Shown: one piece after another, positions 45,142-55,096 of the stretch
Layout: each line of letters starts with the position of its first letter
Position numbering within the stretch: position 1 is the first letter of the stretch
DNA from: Setoptus koraiensis
Lineage: Eukaryota > Arthropoda
Length of the DNA stretch: 64,000 nucleotides
Direction of reading: 5' to 3'
Assembly (NCBI GenBank): GCA_048013815.1
Contig: CM106586.1
Span: forward strand, 13,826,001-13,890,000
The notes under the pieces: model-generated
The model's database searches: none
Told to the model about the DNA's origin: nothing
What the model saw: only the letters and a program-made list of their open reading frames with translations
Translations under genes and position numbers: made by a program

Positions 45142-45250
45142 TATAAATACAACCGGCCGATCAATAGATCGACAGTCTAGTTTCGGCAAGATATTGTGAA
45201 CATCGCCAAGGTAGATTCAATAAGTAATGTCGTAGCGGTTAACGAATAAA
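45142..45250 (+). promoter_or_regulatory. TATA box followed by AATAAA, LTR-like
   Basis: TATAAATA (45142-45149) is followed 25-32 bp later by an initiator-like GACAGTCTAG and then by AATAAA at 45245-45250, with no coding frame between. A promoter that close to a polyadenylation signal is the arrangement of a retrotransposon LTR (R region). No internal retroelement coding sequence and no matching second LTR are seen, so it would be a solo relic. A short non-coding transcript is an alternative. Confidence 0.3.
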
Positions 45251-45789
45251 GTCGTTCGAATAGAGCTATGATTTTAGTAGCTACAGAAATATCCTTAGTA
45301 GTTATTATCGTTTATGTTTGCTCGGTCTTATACCAAGCTGTTGGAGACCCCATTAATACTCTACGAGTGACTAACTTAGCCTAACGCTTACACTGTAGAA
45401 GTATAGTTGAAACGTACTTCACAGCTGTCACCAACCAGAACATTGCGTGAGAGGGAATTTCTGTCTTGCTACCGGAAAGGGCCTCCATGACCTGCCTCTC
45501 TTCAATGTAATATGCGAGTCAAAAGCAATTAGTCACAGGCAATTTTTTCTGCTTTTTTACTCGATCTTCCGCTGACTTACAGTTGCGAACAAGACTTTAA
45601 TTACTATTGAATAGAAGATAAATTTCAACTGATTGGTTGTATAAGTCATAGCCAGAAATTGAATTAAAATAACATACACATTCGTTTGAGGGATGTATAT
45701 CAATGGAGCATGTATGTAAATGGAACAACTATCTATTACAGGTGTACTGACACAAGCAGGATTATAGTCAAAACACATTTTTGCTATAA
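45251..45789. other. 3' flank of the lipase gene
   Basis: 540 bp of AT-rich DNA without recognised elements. The minus-strand gene at 45790 ends here. Confidence 0.4.
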
Positions 45790-47484
45790 CTAGAGATTGC
45801 TACTTCTAAGAGCTAATGTGATTAGGTCCCACGGTCTCTGAAAATGGCTAGATGGTAGAGGCGCACAATGCAATGAATCATAGTCATTCAAGTATTTTGA
45901 AGCCAAATATAAGACAAGTTGATCCTTTGATGATCGATCCAAATCAGGTCCAATATCCACTGGATAGCATGTTTTAGTTGTTCTAAAATGGTCCAATAGT
46001 TTTCGCATGCAGTTTTTCGCATTCACTGAGTATCTATTAAGATAGTTATTTTGATGATCTGCACCACCTGCTAGGTATTCTTGCAGCAAACTTGAGGAGC
46101 GTTCATCCATCAATATGGGGAATCTTTGTTTTAAGAGATCCAGCAGCAAGTGGTTGGCCCGATTAGTTGAGGGTGAATTGTTTGGATCTGTTGCTATCAC
46201 TTCATCTTGAGTTCGACGAATAAGAAGAACGGGTCCCTGGTAATGCCGTAGATGGGCAGAATTATTCAAATCGAAATACTTATTAATAGCAACTCGAGTG
46301 AGTGGCGCCAAAACGGGTGGCATTACGTTGAGAGCTAACGGTAGTATAGAGTCAAAGCTGGCATCTATAATGAGGCCACTAATATCGGGATATCTCATGC
46401 CAGCCCATGTTGCTGTGAATCCTCCAATTGACCAGCCATGCACGATGATTGATTGTGGCTTAAAACCCAATCTATCTATGGCAAATTTTATTACCACATC
46501 TATGGCAGATGCTTCTTGGCTAGGGTAAGGTTTTCCTGAGGATCCACCAAATCCCGGATGATTCCACCCTAAAACAGAGTAACCGCATTCCAATGGTGCA
46601 TTTATTACACCTAACTCATAGAATCCTCCATTTCCCTCACAACCAATAACGAGAGTATCCCCGTTTGGAGTAGCGTTTCGACGATCCACAAATATCGAGT
46701 CAATGGAGTTTCTATCGTATGACACTAGTTTATATCTGACACCTTCATGTTCTTCAACTAATTTAGCACGACCGGCAAGAATGGCTGGTTGCATAATGGC
46801 TTGAAAAAAAGACATAGATCCAGGATAAATCATTCTGCGACCAAATGTAGCCATGATGACATAACTCAGTGATTCCATTGCATATCTCGCTACCCTTTCT
46901 AAAAAGGTTTCGTTGCCAAAACGCGATGATCTGGCGCATGGTGGAAACGTTTTCTCATAAGGACTAGGTGGATTGTTCACGTCGGCCAAACTAGAACCAT
47001 GCCATATGTAGTCGGCGGGCCAAGCTTTGAATTCAAAGTCATAATGATTCAGAATGCGTCTTGTAGCATCCGAGGGATGAGACTTGGCTCGAGCCAAGGC
47101 TCTCATGAATGCCGTGTAATCAGGATTCGTGTATCTGCCATAACCGCGCAAAGCAAATGTCGTAAGTAGAAACGCAGCTATCGTGACGACAATTTTAGCA
47201 ATGAATATTTCGTTTAAACCCGATTCACCTGTCAGAGGTATGTGTTTGTTGTAAATACAGTAGGATAATATTACCGGAGATATGTAGATTCCCGCCTGGA
47301 CGGCTATATTGATCAGTCTTAATATATTATCGCTGATCAACTCCAATTGGTTGCGCTTATAATAACGGTTTGAGCCCAATAAAGCTGCTGGCGTTTCCTC
47401 TGTCAATGATCTCCCGTTTATTTTGAAAAAAGCGTTCAATCTCGGACCAGAAGAATAGGCTAATAGGGACCTTAGAGTCGACAT
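45790..47484 (-). CDS. ABHD16A-type phosphatidylserine lipase
   Basis: Single exon, 564 residues from the first ATG (MSTLRSLLAYSSGP). ABHD16A hydrolyses phosphatidylserine to lysophosphatidylserine at the ER membrane. Two hydrophobic segments lie near residues 52-76 and 90-112. The alpha/beta-hydrolase core follows: GCEGNGGFYELG, GWNHPGFGGSSGKP, then the nucleophile elbow HGWSIGG with Ser352. Asp427 (RRTQDEV) and His499 (LLDHFRT) complete a candidate triad whose spacing matches that of the vertebrate enzyme. Total length also matches (about 558 in vertebrates). The family's genes are usually rich in introns; this one has none. That suggests intron loss or origin by retrocopying, though the reading frame and all key residues are intact. 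Confidence 0.92.
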   Translation of the reverse strand: MSTLRSLLAYSSGPRLNAFFKINGRSLTEETPAALLGSNRYYKRNQLELISDNILRLINIAVQAGIYISPVILSYCIYNKHIPLTGESGLNEIFIAKIVVTIAAFLLTTFALRGYGRYTNPDYTAFMRALARAKSHPSDATRRILNHYDFEFKAWPADYIWHGSSLADVNNPPSPYEKTFPPCARSSRFGNETFLERVARYAMESLSYVIMATFGRRMIYPGSMSFFQAIMQPAILAGRAKLVEEHEGVRYKLVSYDRNSIDSIFVDRRNATPNGDTLVIGCEGNGGFYELGVINAPLECGYSVLGWNHPGFGGSSGKPYPSQEASAIDVVIKFAIDRLGFKPQSIIVHGWSIGGFTATWAGMRYPDISGLIIDASFDSILPLALNVMPPVLAPLTRVAINKYFDLNNSAHLRHYQGPVLLIRRTQDEVIATDPNNSPSTNRANHLLLDLLKQRFPILMDERSSSLLQEYLAGGADHQNNYLNRYSVNAKNCMRKLLDHFRTTKTCYPVDIGPDLDRSSKDQLVLYLASKYLNDYDSLHCAPLPSSHFQRPWDLITLALRSSNL

Positions 47485-48497
47485 GATTGTCTGAATTGTC
47501 AATCCAAGATACCAAATGTCAGTTATTATTATTAGTGGGTCTGTGAGGGTTTATGCCAATCTATTCTTTAAGTTGGAGATTATCATTGTTCGTGTTGAAT
47601 TCTACGTAGTGGATTATATGCATGTCATGTAAAAAAGCCCGGTCTCACTAGGAACGTTAGTTGTGGGTATTGGTATTTGTTAATCTACCTGATGGTGATG
47701 CTTTTTTCCTTGTAAATGACATAATAAATGTAGTATTAACGATTTTACTGCAAGGTACATTGCTGAATATCACTTTACAGCAGATAGATGTGTGCGTCTT
47801 TTTTTTTTCAAATGTAAACAACTCCCAGTCAACAGAACGTCCGCCAGAGGCGCTGACGACTTCGTGAAAGTAGTACAGGGTGTACCCTGAATTTGGCGCA
47901 ATCATTTGTCACTGACTTTCTATCGATATAATCGATCATAGAGCCCTCCTTTATCTGACCCCTTGAGTATAGAACGTTTTACTGTTTATCTTCATAACAA
48001 CTCTCGAGATATGTGTTGTGCACAATGCAATATCTAAATGAAGTGAAAAAAAAGTTATATGCCCATTTGAGGTGCAACAAATGCATCAAATGAACTGACA
48101 GCTCGGCCAAAGAGACTTCACAAGTCTAGTCAGTTGCACCTGAGATGAAAGGGATGACTAGAGAGAAGGTTAATGTTTTGAATGATAGTTGTATGCTTGT
48201 CGGATCATTAATAGGGCACTCATTTGGATTCATATCGGCTTATCTAGATATCAATGGAAACATGGCGGCGATTTACTTAAAAGAAACAGCGGCGGAGTGG
48301 CAAATACAAAACATTCTACTACAAAAACCTCTGTAATGATTTCAAGGGTCATGGTGAGATTAGCGACAGAAAAGAACGACTTCAACAATTCAGATATAAA
48401 TCATTCGCATTTCATTCGCGCTAAGTTTATTCAGATTTATTAATACCCACTCACAACTGTTGTCAGACATAGATTGTGCAATGTGTAAGTGTTGGTG
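47485..48497. other. Intergenic, no supported gene
   Basis: 1 kb between the lipase start and the bHLH-A stop. Short frames only; no recognised motif. Confidence 0.4.
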
Positions 48498-49253
48498 TTA
48501 CTCAATTGTTTGTACAGGTCTGATTAAATCGTTGACATAATCGCGAGATTTCATGTAGATCTTATTTAGATCTCGAACAATTTCTCCCTCATAGTTGAGA
48601 TTCTTTTTGTCGCAATTGAGTTTAAATATTGCCTCAGCCTCACGAAGAAATACACAATATCTGGCCGCTCGCTTCATTATTTGAACCTGAGTCTCTTTGT
48701 CATTTTTGCCTGGTGTATTATCGCTCAGGGTTCTCACCATTGCTTGCAATTGTCTGTGGCGGTTCTTCTCCACTTCGCGGTGACGCAATTTTTTGTTGTT
48801 GTAATTTCCATGATTAGCGTAATAATGATTATTTTGTTGGAAGTTTCGCTCACGTTCCTCCTCTTGCTCTTCCTCGTGTTCTTGTTCTTCTTCTTGCTCT
48901 TCCTCCTGTTCCTGTTGTGGTTGGTGTGGTTGTTGCATATCTAATTGTTGCTGCTGCAGTAATTCTTGTTGTTGCTGAAATTCGTGTTGTTGTTGGTGAT
49001 GTAATTGTAGCTGTAAATCATGTTGTTGATGATGTAAGTGTAACTGCTCTTCATGAAATTGTTGTTGTTGAAATTGAAGGTGCTGGTGATACTGATTTGC
49101 CTCGCTATAGGGGCAGCAATCTTGGTTTAATCTACAACTGAGCAAAAGGCAGTAATAATGTGCCGAAACCTCTTGTTGCGACATTGGCTCGTACATGTGT
49201 GCCATCGTGTTGTCATAAAGAGTGCACTGATAATTTTTGGTTATCATTGACAT
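48498..49253 (-). CDS. bHLH-A, glutamine-rich bHLH protein
   Basis: 251 residues, single exon, ATG confirmed. Residues 54-115 are a Gln/His/Leu-rich tract, 115-135 an acidic Glu/Gln run, and 157-205 a basic helix-loop-helix: RHREVEKNRHRQL, AMVRTLSD, loop NTPGKNDKETQV, then QIMKRAARYCVFL. The domain aligns without gaps with that of bHLH-B at 60764. The basic region has His158, Glu162 and Arg165, but position 13, an arginine in E-box (CACGTG) binders, is His166, so DNA specificity may be altered. The C-terminal 45 residues are predicted helical. Nearest recognisable resemblance is to TCFL5/SOHLH-type bHLH proteins, which act in germ cells; this is weak. It lies next to large basic protein A on the same strand. 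Confidence 0.75.
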   Translation of the reverse strand: MSMITKNYQCTLYDNTMAHMYEPMSQQEVSAHYYCLLLSCRLNQDCCPYSEANQYHQHLQFQQQQFHEEQLHLHHQQHDLQLQLHHQQQHEFQQQQELLQQQQLDMQQPHQPQQEQEEEQEEEQEHEEEQEEERERNFQQNNHYYANHGNYNNKKLRHREVEKNRHRQLQAMVRTLSDNTPGKNDKETQVQIMKRAARYCVFLREAEAIFKLNCDKKNLNYEGEIVRDLNKIYMKSRDYVNDLIRPVQTIE

Positions 49254-50049
49254 CTTGACAGATTAATGAGGCGCCTTCGACCAAATATATCAATTTATTT
49301 TTGGAATCAAACATATGAATTGAACAAGTGGACGAATAGACTGGTTAACAGTTGGACTATTGAGGATAAAAAAATGCTTCAATGCTAATGCAAATGCTCA
49401 ATTTCAACGCTGCTTGAACAACGAAAAAATTTTTCGTCTGACTGTCAAAAAAATTAGCCGGTCTGTCAGTCGACTTTGAGCGCATTGTGTGAAAATGCGC
49501 ACACACAAAAAAATTCTGACAGATTTTGTGCATGTAACAGTCGTATTCTGGAGTGCTTCTTCAGATAAGAATAGTGAAGAGTTGATTTGAAATGCTTACT
49601 CAGACAATATGGCGTGCTCAGCTCAGTTAATTATGCTCGAGTGCGCCAAAATGATTCACAGGCGTTCGCACATCTAACGTTATGCGTTGCGTAAGTTACG
49701 TTTTTTATACTGTGCTGGACTAAATTTCAATAAAGAAAACAAATCGGTCCCAGACACACACAAAATTGGTGCTGAAAAATCGTATTGCTCGTCAGGTCGA
49801 GACGTTTCGGTTTTCGCCAGTTCCAATCGCTCGCATTTAATTTTGATCTACACTGTATACTCAAGTAGTCAATCCGTTTTTCAAATGTGAAACCGGAAAT
49901 TGCGTAATCTGAATAAAAAAATTACAGTTATGAGAAAATCTAGAGAGAGATCGATCCATTCTACGTGAGAATATGAAAAATAAGCCTTGAACACACTATA
50001 TTTGGAACGATCAATTTTGTTCGGTTTAATAATTACAATAATCTCGGAA
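49254..50049. other. Intergenic between bHLH-A and large basic protein A
   Basis: 800 bp, AT-rich, serving as upstream region of bHLH-A and 3' flank of the 50050 gene. No strong motif. Confidence 0.4.
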
Positions 50050-53000
50050 TTACTTCCGTCGCCTTCTGAAATATCTACTAATATTGAAAAATCGAGCTAA
50101 TCTCGACCTCCTTGGCGGTGGCTCCTCTATACTCTCATTTGAGCTACTTGAAGAATCTAGGCTGCTCAAGCTAGACGACGAGGATCTATTTAAACGACGC
50201 GCAGATCTTGGACGTCTTGAGTATGCTCTTCTGGGAGTTTTCACATTTTTGATCCTAGTTCCTCTCGGCGAGCTTTTGTTCCGCTGAGGGCTTCGGGGTG
50301 ACCCTGTTTGTTCACTTGACGATTCAGCTATACCTGGATCATTGAAAATATTAGACACATCAGAGCTATCGCTAGAATGAGAATTTTCCCTGGATATAGT
50401 TCGGGTGGTCTTTTTATGTACAGTTTTTCTTGTTGTTTTCCTAGTTCTACCTTTAACGGTCTTTTTTGTTTTAGTTCGTTTGGCAGCTTTACGAGAGACT
50501 GATCTTTTAGTGGCACGTTTTCCGGTCGATCTACTTCTCGATTTGCGACGTAATCTAGGAGAATCCTCCAATTCATGTAGTACAGCCACTATTCTGGGCT
50601 GCCCTCTACTACGGCTACGTCTAGGTGTTACTCTTTTTCTAACTCTCGAGTTTTTTGTCGTTTTTCTTCCTCGCACACTCTTGGCCTTCCTTGTGTTTTT
50701 TTTCTTTCTATTGCTTGAATCACTTTGTCCGTCTTCGCTCATTTTGTTTTCGGAAGATCCGGTGTGCTGGGCGGTTGACGAAGATGTTGACCCATTCGTT
50801 TCTGATGATTTTGTCTTTATTTTAACCCTGGACTTTGTCAGACTGCCGCCGGATTTCGATTGGCTGTCAGACCCACCAATTTTTTCTCTGGTCTCTTCGA
50901 CATCAGGCTCTTTGGTTGATTCACTGGAGCGATCACTACTTTTAGCTCTCTCGACTTGATTAATGGTCGCATCTTGAGGCTTTTGAACCTTTTCGGAGAT
51001 AATACCACTAGCGCCTCCATCTTGTTGCATCCCAGGCCGTGATTTGTTTTCTTTACTCTCCAATTCTCTCTCAGCTTGAATTCTCTCCTCAGTTGTCATG
51101 GTTAGATACTGTGTTGTTTCAATCAATCTCCATCGGCGGCGCTTCTTGATGGCGGCCTCTTTGGCATTCATTCCTGGACCGTCCAACTTTTCCATATCTT
51201 CAATCACGGTTTCAGCTTGCTTTCTCTTTTCGGGAGGCAATCTAGCTGATACTTGTTGCGCTTGAGATAGCTCGGCCTCAATGAATTTTGTCAAGCGCAT
51301 CTCTGAATCAAGCCTGCGAATGTCTTTATTTGACTGTTGGGTTACCGAATCAATACGTTCTTGTGCCTTGTGAGAGGAAGTACTGCCTCGAATATCTGCA
51401 TCGGATTTGGAAACTGATTTGGAGGTGTCAGTTACTTTTTGAGCCTGGTCAGTAGAATTTGTGGTACTTTTGCTAGTGCCGAGTTCCACCTCTCGAGACT
51501 TTGTGCGGCCTGCTGTTGACTGCATGATAGATGCATCACTCATTTCTTTGGTATTTTTGTAGGAGACTTCATCGTCTGCGCGTTCTGCGTGTCGAGTCTC
51601 TGACTTCACTCTACTTTCTTGATTCTCCAACTCCTTCTCGGCGCTGATTCTTTCCTCGTTGGTCATAGTCAGATAGTGTGTTGTTTCGATCAATTTCCAC
51701 CTGCGGCGCTTTTTGATAGCTGCCTCCTTAGCACTTATTTCTGGACCGTCCAACTTTTCCATTTCTTTGATCACAGTTTCAGCTTGCTTTTTTTTATCAG
51801 GCGATAATTTTGATGCAACTTGTTGTGCCTGAGATAACTCAGCCTCGATAGTTGATGTGCGGCGAAGCTTTCCCTTCGACTGCTGGGTATCGAGGTCTTC
51901 GATAGGCATATCAGAAGTATCTTTGACACGATCGCGAGTGCTTGCATCAGATGGGGAAACCGTTTTTGTTTTGCCAGTCTCATTAGCCGAGATTGTAGTA
52001 CTCGTACTCATGGCGGGCACTTCATCGGGTTTCGCCATGGTGCCGGCGGCTGCTGAGTTTTGAGTAGATGCAGCATTTGTTTCCCCAGATTTCTCAGCAC
52101 TAGCGCTTGGTGTTTTTTTGGAGTCACGGTTGGGATCTGGAACCTTGCTCATCGTATCTTGAGCCACTGGCAGCGACTTGTTCGCGAGGTGATCCGAATT
52201 GTTCGGTGAGCTCTGTTGTAATTCTGTTTTGGTTCTGTTCGAACGTTCACCATCAATCGCTGCTTGCTCGGCTTGTTTGAGGGTCACCCCTTGAGAAGTA
52301 TCTATGCTATTGCTGCGATTGCTTGCATCAGATTCGAGAAATGCTTGGTCTCGCGCAGATGCAGTAAATAAAGGCCTCTGAGATAGAGTCAGTCTTCTAC
52401 CAACGGGGAAAGTTGGGTAAGTATTTTCAGGGCTACTTGCTGCTTCCTTTGCTTGTGTGACTGTTGCATCCTGAGGCGTTTCCATTGTGCTAGGGCCATC
52501 CTTAGCATTGGCTCGAATATTCGGTTCCATTTCAGAAACCGATCTAGCTTGTTGCGCGGAATCTTCATCTCGGCCAGTTGCTACGAATAAGGGCTTCTCA
52601 GATAGAGTCCTTCTTCTACCCGCAGCGATTTTGGGACTTTCAAGATTTGTTTGGTCAGCAGTTGTTGCTTGTTTAACTTTTGCATCTTGAGGCTTTTCCA
52701 CTGTTTCAGAGATTTCACTTGGAATACTTTGAATGCTTGACCCTGATATGGAAACTGATTTGGAGATGCCGCTCGCCTTTGAAGCTTCATCAACAGAACT
52801 CGCTGTGCTCGTGCTGCTGTCTTGACCCAATTTTTCGGGCATTTTGGGGCTGCCAGCTTTTGATCGCGTCGCAGATTTATCTGTTATTTCTTTCATCTCT
52901 TGAACATCGGTACTCGGTGGAATGGTAGTCTTACTCGTTGTTTCCTGAACAACGGAAAATGGATTACTTTGCAGATGATCTGAACTCTTTGCTTTAATTC

Positions 53001-54519
53001 GTGGTGACGGCCCTGCATCAGATTTGACCATTCGATCAGGCTGGCTAGTCTGGGAAATTTTCTCGGCGATGGCTAATTTTTGATCGGCAGGAGACTCACT
53101 ACTCCTCTTCGACAAGTCTGACGATTTTTTACTGACAATGGCCGAATCACTAGATCTACGAAGTTTGTCAGTAGATCGTTCGCTGGTAGATGTGTGCGGC
53201 TTCGAAACAAATGATGCGGCTGATTTTGACTCACTCGTTCCTTTGGATCCGGTCGACTCGACCTGCGACTTTTTTGGTGATTTGTTCAAGCTAACTGCTG
53301 TCTGTTTGTCTTGCTTAGTCATATCTCGAGACTTTCCCACAGTGTCCACGACGTTTTTCACATTAGCGCGAGTGCTTGCATCAGGTCTCGTAATTGATTT
53401 AGTGATGCTGCTGACTTTTTTCGCAGTAGTCTGTGAGGATACTTTATGTAGTTTTGGAGCGGTCACCTGATCTCGATTACTGGATTTCGTATCAACTTTT
53501 TTAGGTTTAGGTAAAGTTTTTGGTTGTGACGTTGTGGCCGGTTTTCTGGTATTATCTACATTTTTTGTTTTCGTGTCTTTTTTGACAGAGGAGTTCTTAC
53601 TCGTTTCAGATGCAATTTTAGGTTGAGGTTTAGGTAGAGACTTGGGCTCAGACTTTATTGTTTTGGTATTAATTTTCTTTGCAGTAGTTTTCTCAACTTT
53701 TTTCGCGTTCGCATTGACATTTTTTTGTGCTAACTGTTTGCCAGTCATCAGTTTCGATGCTTTACCTATCGAGCTGAGTGAACCATCCGAACCATGTGAT
53801 ACAATAGATTCGTGGGATCCGATAGAGGTCAACGATGATGATCGTCTTAATGGTTTAGGTATTTGTTTGGAGGCTCGCTCGACTTGCTTGGAAGTCTGCT
53901 TGATTTCCTTCCTTGAGACGTCTTTTACAGTTGCAGCCTTCTTCAATGGAACCATTCTACTTGATGGACTCAAATTGGCAGATCTGGATCGAGGGATCGG
54001 CTCCTTTACATCCTTCTGTTTCGAAGATTTTTGCGAAGAACCTCTGCTTCCAGTCGATCCCGTCGAAGTTGGCTTTTTAGCTCCCAATTTAGGCAAGTTA
54101 ATTTGACGGGGTGCACCTGATTTCGAAGTTTTGTTTGTTGGCACATTCTCTTGTTTAAGAGACTTATCGCCTTTTTCAGTGCGTTTAGGTAAAATGGTGC
54201 GTTTGAAATGAGGATTCTTTTTAGCCTGATAAACTATGCTGGTTTTGGATTTAAGAGTGCTTGATGAGGGCGTTGGGGATGAAGTTTGAGAGACCTTTTC
54301 GTCTATTGGTTCACTGAATGTTGGTAACAATAACGACGACGGCTGGCTCGTTACACCAATGATGCGATCGTTCGAGATCTCTCGCTTCCGGCCAGCTTTT
54401 AGTCTCTTGGTCAATATTGTTTCTATATCTTTAGCGACTCGCTTCAGTTTTGAGTCAAATATAAATTGTTCATCTGAGAAGGCACAAAATACCACAATTT
54501 GACTTTTGTATCGGAACAT
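50050..54519 (-). CDS. Large Lys/Ser-rich protein A with two RRRW modules
   Basis: Single exon, 1489 residues from ATG. The start MFRYKSQIVVFCAF matches the start of its paralogue at 55097, which fixes it. After about 45 ordered N-terminal residues the protein is disordered and rich in Lys, Ser and Thr. Two copies of a GRRxTLSxxPLF[TV]A motif follow. Two copies of an ordered module of about 75 residues lie at roughly 51870-51610 and 51310-51040. Each has a helical ELSQAQQV segment, EKRKQAETVIEDMEKLDGPG, KEAAIKKRRRW[RK]LIETT, [HQ]YLTMT and an EERxxAExELE tail. The C-terminus is very basic, with repeated KRxxxRKxxKRTKTKKTVKG, RSRS and SSSS stretches, and ends in RRRRK. A nuclear or nucleic-acid-binding role is suggested by charge alone. 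I recognise no known family. Confidence 0.8.
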   Translation of the reverse strand: MFRYKSQIVVFCAFSDEQFIFDSKLKRVAKDIETILTKRLKAGRKREISNDRIIGVTSQPSSLLLPTFSEPIDEKVSQTSSPTPSSSTLKSKTSIVYQAKKNPHFKRTILPKRTEKGDKSLKQENVPTNKTSKSGAPRQINLPKLGAKKPTSTGSTGSRGSSQKSSKQKDVKEPIPRSRSANLSPSSRMVPLKKAATVKDVSRKEIKQTSKQVERASKQIPKPLRRSSSLTSIGSHESIVSHGSDGSLSSIGKASKLMTGKQLAQKNVNANAKKVEKTTAKKINTKTIKSEPKSLPKPQPKIASETSKNSSVKKDTKTKNVDNTRKPATTSQPKTLPKPKKVDTKSSNRDQVTAPKLHKVSSQTTAKKVSSITKSITRPDASTRANVKNVVDTVGKSRDMTKQDKQTAVSLNKSPKKSQVESTGSKGTSESKSAASFVSKPHTSTSERSTDKLRRSSDSAIVSKKSSDLSKRSSESPADQKLAIAEKISQTSQPDRMVKSDAGPSPRIKAKSSDHLQSNPFSVVQETTSKTTIPPSTDVQEMKEITDKSATRSKAGSPKMPEKLGQDSSTSTASSVDEASKASGISKSVSISGSSIQSIPSEISETVEKPQDAKVKQATTADQTNLESPKIAAGRRRTLSEKPLFVATGRDEDSAQQARSVSEMEPNIRANAKDGPSTMETPQDATVTQAKEAASSPENTYPTFPVGRRLTLSQRPLFTASARDQAFLESDASNRSNSIDTSQGVTLKQAEQAAIDGERSNRTKTELQQSSPNNSDHLANKSLPVAQDTMSKVPDPNRDSKKTPSASAEKSGETNAASTQNSAAAGTMAKPDEVPAMSTSTTISANETGKTKTVSPSDASTRDRVKDTSDMPIEDLDTQQSKGKLRRTSTIEAELSQAQQVASKLSPDKKKQAETVIKEMEKLDGPEISAKEAAIKKRRRWKLIETTHYLTMTNEERISAEKELENQESRVKSETRHAERADDEVSYKNTKEMSDASIMQSTAGRTKSREVELGTSKSTTNSTDQAQKVTDTSKSVSKSDADIRGSTSSHKAQERIDSVTQQSNKDIRRLDSEMRLTKFIEAELSQAQQVSARLPPEKRKQAETVIEDMEKLDGPGMNAKEAAIKKRRRWRLIETTQYLTMTTEERIQAERELESKENKSRPGMQQDGGASGIISEKVQKPQDATINQVERAKSSDRSSESTKEPDVEETREKIGGSDSQSKSGGSLTKSRVKIKTKSSETNGSTSSSTAQHTGSSENKMSEDGQSDSSNRKKKNTRKAKSVRGRKTTKNSRVRKRVTPRRSRSRGQPRIVAVLHELEDSPRLRRKSRSRSTGKRATKRSVSRKAAKRTKTKKTVKGRTRKTTRKTVHKKTTRTISRENSHSSDSSDVSNIFNDPGIAESSSEQTGSPRSPQRNKSSPRGTRIKNVKTPRRAYSRRPRSARRLNRSSSSSLSSLDSSSSSNESIEEPPPRRSRLARFFNISRYFRRRRK

Positions 54520-55096
54520 AAATTTCCACGAAAACAAACACTAACAATTAAATAGATCAGGTCAGTTAGATGATGTCGGTCCAGCAATCATCAGAGATTC
54601 ATGGGTGAGACAGTGAGATGATATTCAATTGTTGTTTACAACAAATTGACGTTGACTCGTGATCTCAACTAGCTAGCTTAATAATAAAAAATCACAACTG
54701 AGCAGACTATCTAAATCAAAAAAAATTATTGCACTTGATTATCTGTCTTGCCAATCTCGCGCTGATACACCTATCTTTGTATGTCGAGGAGAAAAAAAAA
54801 ATTCTCGCGGATCAAAGACTTTTCCAAATTATAAATGACAAATCATTATAGAATACGGATGAGATATTTTTTCTATCAACCAATGAGATCTTGATTGATC
54901 AAATGATCATAATTCATTTTATTGGTCTGACTAAAATTATATCAATCAAGATCAATAAGATTTTCTTATAAAAGTACCATTATAAAAGAACTAGTTGACA
55001 TCCATCAACTAGTCAGATTGTCATCAGTGTCACCGTACTCGTATTTACATTATTGTATAATGTTAACTTACAGTCATCGTTACCACAACTATCATA
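54520..55096. promoter_or_regulatory. Shared upstream region of the divergent large proteins
   Basis: 577 bp between the two start codons. On the + side, two TATAAAAG boxes (54967-54974 and 54981-54988) are followed by a perfect inverted repeat (54990-55013) and GTCAGATTG near 55012, a plausible initiator about 30-40 bp downstream of the boxes. A leader of about 85 nt precedes the ATG at 55097. For the minus gene TTTATAAT near 54828-54835 is a weaker candidate. AT-rich throughout. Confidence 0.5.
54990..55013. repeat. Perfect 9-bp inverted repeat at the + promoter
   Basis: ACTAGTTGA and TCAACTAGT around the 6-bp spacer CATCCA, starting two bases after the second TATA box. The size and position suit a dimeric protein-binding site or a hairpin in the leader. 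Confidence 0.7.

Noticed and set aside
47485-47502. Longer start for the ABHD16A gene
   Set aside because: The upstream codon is TTG; the ATG at 47484 is used instead. The same reasoning moved the starts of the 31095, 60764 and 61726 genes inward.
50405-50959. Plus-strand hydrophobic frames opposite large protein A
   Set aside because: Leu/Val/Phe-rich antisense shadows of a Lys/Ser/Arg-rich coding sequence. The same holds for the minus-strand frames opposite protein B.
54520-54537. Longer start for large protein A, six codons upstream
   Set aside because: That codon is TTG; the first ATG (54519) gives MFRYK, matching the paralogue's start.
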